This document shows, piece by piece, positions 1 to 5,669 of a DNA stretch of 64,000 bases. The translations under genes and the position numbers were made by a program. The stretch comes from Deltaproteobacteria bacterium HGW-Deltaproteobacteria-12. Its GTDB lineage: Bacteria; Desulfobacterota; Syntrophia; Syntrophales; Smithellaceae. The stretch is taken from NCBI GenBank assembly GCA_002840565.1, contig PHBK01000013.1, positions 77,298 to 141,297 on the forward strand. Reading direction: 5' to 3'. How positions within the stretch are numbered: the stretch's first letter is position 1; every line of letters starts with the position of its first letter. Below the pieces are notes generated by a model. The model did not search any database. It was given only the letters and a program-made list of their open reading frames with translations, and was not told the DNA's origin.

Positions 1-243
1 GGGCCTTGCTTCATTGACAGTAATTGCCTTACCATCAAGCATTCCACCATGGAACATTTTTATCGCCTCAGCAGCGCCTTCTTCCGTTTTCATTTCGACA
101 AAGCCGAAACCTTTGGATTGACCTGTAAACTTGTCTTTAATGATTGATGAGGATGCAATTTCTCCTGCTTCAGAAAAGTTAGATTGAAGATCATCATCCG
201 TGATCTTATAAGACAGGTTGCCGACATACAAATTTTTGTTCAT
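1..243 (-). CDS. RRM-type RNA-binding protein (3' end cut off by window edge)
   Basis: Single RNA-recognition-motif protein of the small bacterial RRM (glycine-rich/cold-shock RNA-binding) family. These bind single-stranded RNA and probably act as RNA chaperones. 81 codons are visible, from ATG at 243 running off the left edge. RNP2 appears as LYVGNL (residues 5-10) and RNP1 as KGFGFVEM (44-51), both with the aromatic residues that stack on RNA. An AAAGGG ribosome-binding site lies just upstream of the ATG. The family is usually about 80-110 aa, so most of the gene is present and only the low-complexity tail is missing. The family assignment is firm; the in vivo RNA target cannot be told. Confidence 0.93.
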   Translation of the reverse strand, partial: MNKNLYVGNLSYKITDDDLQSNFSEAGEIASSSIIKDKFTGQSKGFGFVEMKTEEGAAEAIKMFHGGMLDGKAITVNEARP

Positions 244-777
244 GTTAATTCCCTTTCTTGTTCATTACTTCTTATTCCTTCATTCCCTGCTGGGGTCTCA
301 CAAAGCATCATAATCACTCAGTATGTTTCCCGGTTGAGAAGGAAGGAAAAAGTGAGGGGCTTGCATGCCTTACCTTTTAAGCTTTTTTAAAAAGCTCGTT
401 GCCGCTTAAAGCGAAAAACCACCCTGCTCTCCGAAGCTTTGGTGGTTGTGTCTTGTCTATTAGGAAAGGTTTAACTAAGAAAGGTTCAACATTTGACAAT
501 ATAAACACAATTGATTTTGCTCTATATATTAATCTGTCACATTAATGATCGATAGTCAAGAGACATTTACAACTGCTCAGCTATTGCCCCTCCAATAGCA
601 GGTGCGCCGTGCGTTACATCTTTCCAAGGGTAAAGTTCTGTTTTATTATTCGTGCGCAAGAGGACTTATAGATGAAACAGGCAGAATCAAGGGCCGGGGT
701 TGGTGTGGGAATACCTGTTTATCTATGAAAAGTGGGGATAGAACGGGGACAATGTGCAGCGTGATAGAAGAAAAAGC
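244..777. other. Long intergenic region, no convincing gene
   Basis: This 530-base stretch lies upstream of the RRM gene (minus strand) and downstream of the tRNA-Leu terminator. I see no coding sequence with homology or a ribosome-binding site. It contains a 7-bp inverted repeat AACCACC/GGTGGTT (417-423 and 441-447), an AGCTTTTT/AAAAAGCT palindrome near 380-397 and a degenerate copy of the repeat found at 25.2 kb (listed separately). The 5' leader and promoter of the RRM gene must be here, but no hexamer pair is clear. Confidence 0.5.
358..388 (+). repeat. Diverged fragment of the 25.1-25.3 kb repeat end
   Basis: The stretch GCTTGCATGCCTTACC..AAGCTTTTTT aligns with GCTTTGCACGCCTTGCC..AAGCTTTTTA inside the MITE-like element at 25136-25298. 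Roughly three quarters of about 30 positions match with one gap, by eye. Both copies translate in one frame to LHALP(F/L)KLF, a useful signature for finding further copies. This copy lacks the recognisable terminal repeat, so it is either a decayed relic or a shared structural motif. Confidence 0.4.
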
Positions 778-813
778 AAAAGGCTTACGATCTGGAAAAC
801 AGCGTAAGCCTTT
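778..813 (-). terminator. Rho-independent terminator of tRNA-Leu
   Basis: On the minus strand, a perfect 10-bp stem AAAGGCTTAC/GTAAGCCTTT with a 16-base loop is followed by TGCTTTTTC. It begins about 10 bases past the tRNA-Leu CCA end, so it terminates that transcript. Confidence 0.85.
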
Positions 814-823
814 AATTTTATTA

Positions 824-910
824 TGGTGCCGGAGGTCGGAATCGAACCGACATGCCCTTGCGAACGGGGGATTTTGAGTCCCCTGCGTCTACCAGTTTCA
901 CCACTCCGGC
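824..910 (-). tRNA. tRNA-Leu (anticodon CAA)
   Basis: An 87-nt class II tRNA with CCA encoded. The acceptor stem GCCGGAG pairs with CTCCGGC. The anticodon arm is GGGGA-CTCAAAA-TCCCC, giving anticodon CAA (reads UUG). A long variable arm (CGTTCGCAAGGGCATG region) precedes the GGTTCGATTCC T-arm, as expected for Leu. It has its own promoter (921-948) and terminator (778-813). Confidence 0.97.
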
Positions 911-920
911 ATGGGCAGCG

Positions 921-948
921 ATTATATAGACGGGGTTCGAAAAGTCAA
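921..948 (-). promoter_or_regulatory. Sigma70-type promoter for tRNA-Leu
   Basis: On the minus strand, TTGACT (948-943) and TATAAT (926-921) are separated by 16 bp. The -10 box ends 11 bases before the tRNA 5' end. Confidence 0.7.
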
Positions 949-959
949 GCTAAAATCTG

Positions 960-988
960 TTGACAACCGATAAACGCGCATGTTAAAG
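960..988 (+). promoter_or_regulatory. Sigma70-type promoter for tRNA-Ala
   Basis: TTGACA (960-965), a 17-bp spacer, then TTAAAG (983-988). The tRNA begins 28 bases after the -10. The -35 is perfect and the -10 weak. Confidence 0.55.
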
Positions 989-1015
989 GGGCTGCACATT
1001 TCGTCAAGTCTTATT

Positions 1016-1091
1016 GGGGGTGTAGCTCAGCTGGGAGAGCGCTTGAATGGCATTCAAGAGGCCAGCAGTTCGATCCTGCTCATCTCCACCA
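1016..1091 (+). tRNA. tRNA-Ala (anticodon GGC)
   Basis: A 76-nt tRNA with encoded CCA. The acceptor stem GGGGGTG/CATCTCC contains G3:U70, the alanine identity pair. The anticodon arm is CTTGA-ATGGCAT-TCAAG, giving GGC (reads GCC/GCU). It is transcribed divergently from tRNA-Leu and followed by a strong terminator. Confidence 0.97.
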
Positions 1092-1096
1092 GAATG

Positions 1097-1131
1097 AAGG
1101 GTTTCAGGATTTTCCTGAAACCCTTTTTTTT
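1097..1131 (+). terminator. Rho-independent terminator of tRNA-Ala
   Basis: A 13-bp stem (1097-1109 with 1113-1125, AAGGGTTTCAGGA and its complement) has a 3-base loop and is followed by a T-run to 1130. It starts 6 bases after the tRNA CCA. Confidence 0.93.
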
Positions 1132-1240
1132 ATATGCATCAATATTGTGTGGACAAAGCCAGACATTATGCGCTAGAAAATAACATAAAATAGTACCTAC
1201 ATAATAGTTTTTCCCAAGCAAATTTCAGGGAGGTGAAGCA

Positions 1241-2266
1241 ATGTGGGATGCTGCAAAGTGTGATTTATGCGGTGATTGTCTGGTCAAGTGCCGGTATGTC
1301 GATTACGATAAGGAAAAGGCGGCGCGTGAAATAAAACTGCTTATGGAGGGGAAAGCGGCGGACATTCTGGACAGGTGCATTACCTGTAATGCATGTTTTC
1401 AGTATTGCCCCACCGGGGCGGATCCGGCTGATCTTATCTACAAAATGATCGAGAAGATCGGAACCGGTTCTCTCGTGACAACTTTTAAACCTTTTATTGA
1501 TTCGGTGACCAGGGCGTTTGAAGAAGCTAGCGACGGCGGTCAGGTGATTGCCGGAGATCCGGACAAGCCCGTCCTTTCTTTCGATTCCTTCGTATTTAAG
1601 CAGTTTCCGGAAGGTACGCTGGACAGCAGGATGTTCAGAGGCATGACTGTAGTCCGGGGAAAAAGATATGCTTCGCTGGTCGGCATGGGTCATATGGGCG
1701 GAGCGAGTCTGGCCGAAAGATACGGTCAAAAGGTTATCGAAGGGTTTGCTCACTTCGGCAAAGACGTCGTCTACATTCATAATGAAGGATATGTTCTGGC
1801 GCACGTCAAAGCCAAAGAGCTTGGTATTAATGTGCCATACAAATATATGCACCTGTTTGAATATATGCGCGACTACCTCCGAAGCAATAAAAATGATATT
1901 ACCCTGCTGAACAAAAAAATTGCCTACCAGCCGAATTGCGCCGTCAGGTGGATACCCGAACAGAACATCTGGCTCGATGAGATATTGGAGCTTATCGGAG
2001 TCGAGCGCGTTTCCAGAAAATATGAGGGCCTGAACGCCCTGTGCTGCGGGGGCCCGGCTCTGGCTGTCAACAAAGATCTGGGACTGAACATGCAGAAAGA
2101 AAACATCAAAGACGCGCTCGATAACAATGCGGAGGCCATGATCATAATCTGTCCCATGTGCGATGCCATGATGCGCGATCAGATATCAAAGGCCGGGTTG
2201 CCGAAAATATTTATAACCGATCTTTGCCGCATGGCTCTGGGTGAGATATCATGGCCGGCAAACTGA
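1241..2266 (+). CDS. (Fe-S)-binding protein, HdrD/CCG-domain family
   Basis: A 341-aa soluble Fe-S electron carrier or catalytic subunit of the heterodisulfide-reductase-D-like (CCG domain) group. Two [4Fe-4S] ferredoxin motifs sit at the N-terminus: CDLCGDCLVKC (residues 7-17) and CITCNACFQYC (about 46-56). The C-terminal half carries a cysteine-rich domain with CCGGPA and a later CPMC. Only one full CCG motif plus a shortened first copy is visible, so disulfide-reducing chemistry is possible but not proven. The start ATG has GGAGGTGAAG directly upstream. The gene lies 31 bp before a predicted selenoprotein with a thiol/selenol redox domain, and the two are probably co-transcribed. This protein could therefore feed electrons to that one. 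Its partner is inference; the Fe-S family is clear. Confidence 0.85.
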   Translation: MWDAAKCDLCGDCLVKCRYVDYDKEKAAREIKLLMEGKAADILDRCITCNACFQYCPTGADPADLIYKMIEKIGTGSLVTTFKPFIDSVTRAFEEASDGGQVIAGDPDKPVLSFDSFVFKQFPEGTLDSRMFRGMTVVRGKRYASLVGMGHMGGASLAERYGQKVIEGFAHFGKDVVYIHNEGYVLAHVKAKELGINVPYKYMHLFEYMRDYLRSNKNDITLLNKKIAYQPNCAVRWIPEQNIWLDEILELIGVERVSRKYEGLNALCCGGPALAVNKDLGLNMQKENIKDALDNNAEAMIIICPMCDAMMRDQISKAGLPKIFITDLCRMALGEISWPAN

Positions 2267-2297
2267 AGTGTCTATGTTTATTAATTGGAGGTGAATA

Positions 2298-3008
2298 ATG
2301 ACAATGAAAATATCGCTACGGGAAGCTGGAGATCGCGCTGCTGAACTCATGCAGAAGGGTTATCATTGAGGGCCGGCTGTCCTGCAAGTTATGTGGGAAG
2401 CCTTCGGCATTGAAAATGAGGATATTCTGTGGAGTTGCATTGCCTTCAACGGCGGCATAGCCGGTCATCAGACGGCCCCCTGCGGTGCAGTATCAGCGGC
2501 AACGGTTTGCACAGGTCTGCTTCACCGGTGGCCTTTGGCGGACAAGAAAAGAGCCAACCAGGAGAGGCTGGAAGCGCGTCAGGATGCCAGTCAACTTGTC
2601 AGAAGTTTCTTAGAGAAGTTCGGCAATATTACCTGCAGCGGCCTTGTTAATCTCGATTTTTCCCAGCCGGCAGTTTACCGCCAGTTTCAGGAATCCGGAA
2701 TCTGGAAGGATAAATGTAATAAGTATGTTGAGTTCGTCATAGAGAAACTTTACGAATTCCATGATAAAAGAAGTGCCAGGCGGCCACCGCTAAAAGTTCT
2801 ATTGTACACTAAGCCTGGTTGTCCGTTTTGCGCTCAGGCCAGGCTGGACCTCGAAGAGCGCGGAGTTTCTTACGAAGAAATTACGATCGATGGTAATCCC
2901 GAGGCTCTGAAAGAGGTAATGAAACTGTCCAACGGCGAAGGTATAGTGCCGATTTTGGTTATGGGGGAAGATGTTAAAGTAGGGTTCGGAGGCGGCTGAA
3001 CAGTGTAG
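2298..3008 (+). CDS. Predicted two-selenocysteine redox protein (C_GCAxxG_C_C domain + glutaredoxin-like UXX-stop domain)
   Basis: Read with both in-frame UGAs (2367-2369, 2997-2999) as Sec, the frame gives 236 aa from ATG 2298, which has GGAGG 6 bases upstream, to TAG 3008. Residues 1-150 match the C_GCAxxG_C_C family: Sec24 lies in KGYHUGPAVL where relatives have a conserved Cys, followed by APCGAVSAA (60-68) and Cys 113 and 140. Residues 164-236 are glutaredoxin-like: TKPGCPFC (171-178), then IVPILV, then VGFGGG-U-T-V-stop, the ending I remember for UXX-star (seleno)proteins. Each UGA is followed by a hairpin fitting a bacterial SECIS. A standard caller would start at the internal ATG 2391 and stop at 2999, losing both Sec residues. 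The role is probably thiol/selenol redox chemistry with the adjacent Fe-S protein. The alternative is a pseudogene with one nonsense codon, which does not explain the second UGA and hairpin. Confidence 0.8.
2371..2408 (+). promoter_or_regulatory. Putative bacterial SECIS for UGA 2367
   Basis: GGCT (2375-2378) pairs with AGCC (2399-2402). After a bulged G, TCC-TGC pairs with GTG-GGA, enclosing the loop AAGTTAT (2386-2392). An outer GCC (2372-2374) can pair with GGC (2406-2408). The loop begins 16 nt after the UGA and contains GU, matching the usual position and loop bases for SelB recognition. Confidence 0.6.
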
Positions 3009-3009
3009 A

Positions 3010-3028
3010 ATGCGACAGTTTGTCGCAT
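3010..3028 (+). promoter_or_regulatory. Putative bacterial SECIS for UGA 2997
   Basis: A perfect 8-bp stem ATGCGACA/TGTCGCAT has loop GTT (3018-3020). The loop begins 18 nt after the UGA, the same spacing as at the first site. It lies beyond the TAG stop, so it is not constrained by coding. There is no T-run, so it is not a good terminator. Confidence 0.65.
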
Positions 3029-3052
3029 ATTATGAGGAGAAGGTTTTATTAA

Positions 3053-3802
3053 TCAGTTATTATTGTTTTCCTTGTTAAGCTTAGCCAGTTCGGCAATCAT
3101 GATGCGGCGAACAAGAGCGGCTGTTTCTGGAGCGGAAAGGCCGGAGAACCTTTCATAGGGGATCTCCTCTAAAACCCGTACCCTCATCCGGTGTACGCCC
3201 GACGTATTCATTTTCCATTTGGGCAACGCTTTCCCTGTATTTGTTAACACTATCGGCAGAATAGGCACCTGGGCTTTATGGGCCAGGATAAAAGCTCCCG
3301 GCTTAAAGTCTTTAATCTCGCCGTCAGGCGATCGGGTTCCTTCGGGATAAATGAATACGGAATTGCCTTTGGCCAGTGTTTTTTCGCAGTCTTCCATCAT
3401 TTTTTTGACGCCATCCTTATTGCCGCGGACCAGCTCGATATATTGATTAAGTCGCATATTCCAGCCCATAAAAGGAACCCGGAACATTTCGGATTTGGAG
3501 ACGATTTTATAAAATAAAAAAAGGCGGAAATTAACAAGGATATCCAGCTGTGACTGATGATTAGACACAATGATGTAAGTTGCGCCTTTTCGGCATCTTT
3601 GTCTTCCCTCGGTTTTAATCCGCCAGGTCGGCATAACCCATGTATAAGTGGAGGCCCAGAAACAGGTGTAGTAATGCAGGAAGCGCAGATGCGGATCGAA
3701 AGGCAGCGTGACAATCCAGATCAGCAGCGCCCCGCCATAAAAAAAAGGGAAAGTTATCCCGATAAAAACGAGCATTAAAACCGATAATATTTTTCCCAGC
3801 AT
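3053..3802 (-). CDS. plsC: 1-acyl-sn-glycerol-3-phosphate acyltransferase
   Basis: A 249-aa membrane-associated acyltransferase that converts lysophosphatidate to phosphatidate in phospholipid synthesis. An N-terminal hydrophobic segment (about residues 5-33) anchors it. The catalytic NHxxxxD motif is NHQSQLD with His82 and Asp87. Block III is FIYPEGTRS at about 150-158, which binds the glycerol phosphate. Length is typical of PlsC. It is convergent with the selenoprotein gene, whose SECIS hairpin ends 24 bases away. It stands alone, with no other lipid gene nearby. A related lysophospholipid acyltransferase specificity is possible, but the family is certain. Confidence 0.9.
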   Translation of the reverse strand: MLGKILSVLMLVFIGITFPFFYGGALLIWIVTLPFDPHLRFLHYYTCFWASTYTWVMPTWRIKTEGRQRCRKGATYIIVSNHQSQLDILVNFRLFLFYKIVSKSEMFRVPFMGWNMRLNQYIELVRGNKDGVKKMMEDCEKTLAKGNSVFIYPEGTRSPDGEIKDFKPGAFILAHKAQVPILPIVLTNTGKALPKWKMNTSGVHRMRVRVLEEIPYERFSGLSAPETAALVRRIMIAELAKLNKENNNN

Positions 3803-3840
3803 ATTCTGCCTTCAGTAAGGGAACTTGCCGCCCTTCAATG

Positions 3841-3868
3841 CTGGTTGTCAGCCCCCGGGAACAACCAG
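3841..3868. other. Inverted repeat in the plsC/MFS divergent region
   Basis: Perfect 8-bp arms CTGGTTGT (3841-3848) and ACAACCAG (3861-3868) are separated by 12 bases. It lies 38 bases upstream of plsC and could be a leader hairpin or a regulator site. No T-run follows on either strand. Confidence 0.35.
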
Positions 3869-4013
3869 GTTCAGGCGTGTTTCCAAATGTAAAGACTTTT
3901 GGTTAAACGGACGCCTGTATATTACTTCTGGATTGACCAGTCAAGAGGCATCAACCTGTTGATCAAAAAATCTGACAAATATTTCTTCTGATTAATTTTC
4001 TGTCATTATCCGG

Positions 4014-4042
4014 TTGACAGGCCTGTTCGTTCTTTCTATATT
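4014..4042 (+). promoter_or_regulatory. Sigma70-type promoter for the MFS gene
   Basis: TTGACA (4014-4019), a 17-bp spacer, then TATATT (4037-4042). This near-consensus promoter overlaps the upstream-most possible TTG start (4014), so translation must begin further down, at ATG 4104. Confidence 0.75.
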
Positions 4043-4103
4043 GCCTGGCACAGAAGATGTCTTGGTCAGAGGGATAAATTTCTACAGGCTTTACGGGACT
4101 TCA

Positions 4104-5363
4104 ATGAATATTCAGTCCTCTCCCGGTTATCGTTGGTGCATTTTTGCTATTTGCGCCGGCATGTACATTATGTCCCACTTCTGGCGGGTCTCCACCGCTG
4201 TCATCGCCGGTGATCTGAGCCGTGACCTGAGCCTTTCCCCGGATATGCTGGGTCTTCTGGGTGGGGCATTTTTCTACAGCTTTGGCCTGGCGCAACTGCC
4301 CATGGGGCCATTGCTGGACCGCTTCGGGTCCCGCGCAGTCATCAGTTCCCTGGCCTGCGTCGGTGCTGCAAGCGCAATATTCTTTGCGTTCTCCACCGGT
4401 GGTTCCATGGCGATATTGGCCAGGGCAGGAATAGGAGTCGGTATGGCCGCTGTTCTTATGGGCTCCTATAAAATATTTACCACCTGGTTTTCACCCCGGG
4501 AGTTTGCCACTCTGGCCGGCTTCTTGATTTCGATTGGTAATCTGGGGGCAATTGGTGCCACTGCCCCACTGGTCTGGCTGAGCAAAGCAATTGGCTGGCG
4601 CGGTGCCTTCCTCTGCCTGGCAATGATAACTCTGCTCATCGCTGTCATATTATTTCTGGTGCTGCGCGATCATCCTCCCCGGCAGGCAAGTATGCCGCCT
4701 CAGAACGCAACCCCGGGGAATGATATTTTTTTCGGACTGCGCACCGTCTTCGGCAGCGGCCTTTTCTGGCGGATTGCGCCGCTTGGCTTTGCCTCCTATG
4801 GAGCGCTGATAACTGCTCAGGGCTTGTGGGGCGGTCCTTACCTTATGCACACCTATGGCCTGAGTAAAGAGGCGGCCGGCGGTATTTTGCTGGCCGTCCC
4901 CATCGGGGCTATTTGCGGCTCACCTCTCTGGGGGAGTTGGTCCGACATACTGAAGCGGCGTAAATTGCCGGTCTTGTGGGGACAAGGGGCCATGCTGCTT
5001 GTCTTTTCCAGTCTGACTATGGATCTGCATTTACCCGGCTGGGGTTTGTTGCTCCAATTCTGGCTGTTGGGGTTTACCTTTTCCAGCAATTTTATTATTT
5101 ATGCACAGGTAAAAGAGACATTTCCCCTCGCCATTGTAGGGACCGCCCTTACCGCCGTGAATTTTTTTATTATGATGGGAGCAGCCTCGTTCCAGCACGT
5201 TATGGGCGTCATTATGAATAACTGGACACCGTCGATAACGGGAGTCTACCCCTTGGCGTCTTACCAGTGGGGTTTCGGCGTCTCTGCCGCCCTGCTGTGC
5301 CTGGCCGTCTTAGTATACACCAGCAGCCGTGATACCGGTGTTGATATGCAAGGCGGTCGTTAA
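4104..5363 (+). CDS. Major facilitator superfamily transporter
   Basis: A 419-aa integral inner-membrane transporter with about 12 hydrophobic helices. The N-terminal MSHFWR.STAV and the LDRFGSR loop between helices 2 and 3 (the MFS G-x-x-x-D-R-x-G-R-like signature) are visible; the matching mid-protein loop is LWGSWSDILKRRK. ATG 4104 was chosen because an open frame from 4014 would start inside the -35 box of the promoter and add an unlikely 30-residue leader. GGGA lies 5 bases upstream. The overall sequence resembles NNP/hexuronate-type MFS permeases of delta-proteobacteria, but the substrate cannot be read from the sequence. It is convergent with the nosP-like gene, 1 base apart. Confidence 0.85.
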   Translation: MNIQSSPGYRWCIFAICAGMYIMSHFWRVSTAVIAGDLSRDLSLSPDMLGLLGGAFFYSFGLAQLPMGPLLDRFGSRAVISSLACVGAASAIFFAFSTGGSMAILARAGIGVGMAAVLMGSYKIFTTWFSPREFATLAGFLISIGNLGAIGATAPLVWLSKAIGWRGAFLCLAMITLLIAVILFLVLRDHPPRQASMPPQNATPGNDIFFGLRTVFGSGLFWRIAPLGFASYGALITAQGLWGGPYLMHTYGLSKEAAGGILLAVPIGAICGSPLWGSWSDILKRRKLPVLWGQGAMLLVFSSLTMDLHLPGWGLLLQFWLLGFTFSSNFIIYAQVKETFPLAIVGTALTAVNFFIMMGAASFQHVMGVIMNNWTPSITGVYPLASYQWGFGVSAALLCLAVLVYTSSRDTGVDMQGGR

Positions 5364-5364
5364 A

Positions 5365-5625
5365 TTATTTCCCTGTCAGGTAGTGTTTGCCGGTAAGAAC
5401 AGGGTGACGATAGAGCATCCGGGGACCGGAATATTTCATCACCGCCCTGATCCTTTCCCTCATTTCGGGCTTATAGCAATGGACAGGGCATTTTGAGCAA
5501 CGGGGCTTGTTTCCCCGCAGGGGGCATTTTCCCAGGCGTTTTGTGACATAGTCCAGAAGTCTTCGGCATTCCGGACAAAGACCTTCTCTTTGGCCATGCT
5601 GAGCGGTACAGAAGATAGCAATCAT
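5365..5625 (-). CDS. NosP/YgbA-like cysteine-rich small protein (nitrous oxide-stimulated promoter family)
   Basis: Conserved small protein with LCPECRRLL, CPLRGNKPRCSKCPVHCYKPEMRERI and KYSGPRMLYRHP, the hallmark Cys and Gly-Pro-Arg-Met motifs of the NosP/YgbA family (nitrosative stress-linked, function poorly known). The Cys pattern suggests metal or Fe-S binding. From ATG 5625 it has 86 aa, but family-like sequence continues upstream in frame (SEAKTAGLMIAIFC matches the usual EA+TI..MI.+YC). No ATG, GTG or TTG exists upstream before the in-frame stop. ATT at 5676, with AAGGA 9 bases upstream and overlapping the end of the PpiD gene, is a candidate start, so the true protein may be about 103 aa. 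It follows the PpiD gene closely and is probably co-transcribed with it. Confidence 0.82.
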   Translation of the reverse strand: MIAIFCTAQHGQREGLCPECRRLLDYVTKRLGKCPLRGNKPRCSKCPVHCYKPEMRERIRAVMKYSGPRMLYRHPVLTGKHYLTGK

Positions 5626-5669
5626 CAGTCCGGCCGTCTTTGCCTCACTGTCTGTATCTGTTATCGCAT

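Noticed and set aside
602..877. Open frame running into the tRNA-Leu gene
   Set aside because: Overlaps a tRNA and its terminator on the opposite strand; no homology.
1265..1852. 195-codon open frame antisense to the Fe-S protein gene
   Set aside because: Overlaps a gene with clear Fe-S motifs and a good ribosome-binding site; shadow frame.
2264..2284. Stop TGA of the Fe-S protein as another selenocysteine
   Set aside because: Only five codons follow before TAA and no SECIS-like hairpin is present.
4014..4103. Start of the MFS gene at TTG 4014
   Set aside because: That TTG is the -35 box of a near-consensus promoter and the extra residues do not resemble the family.
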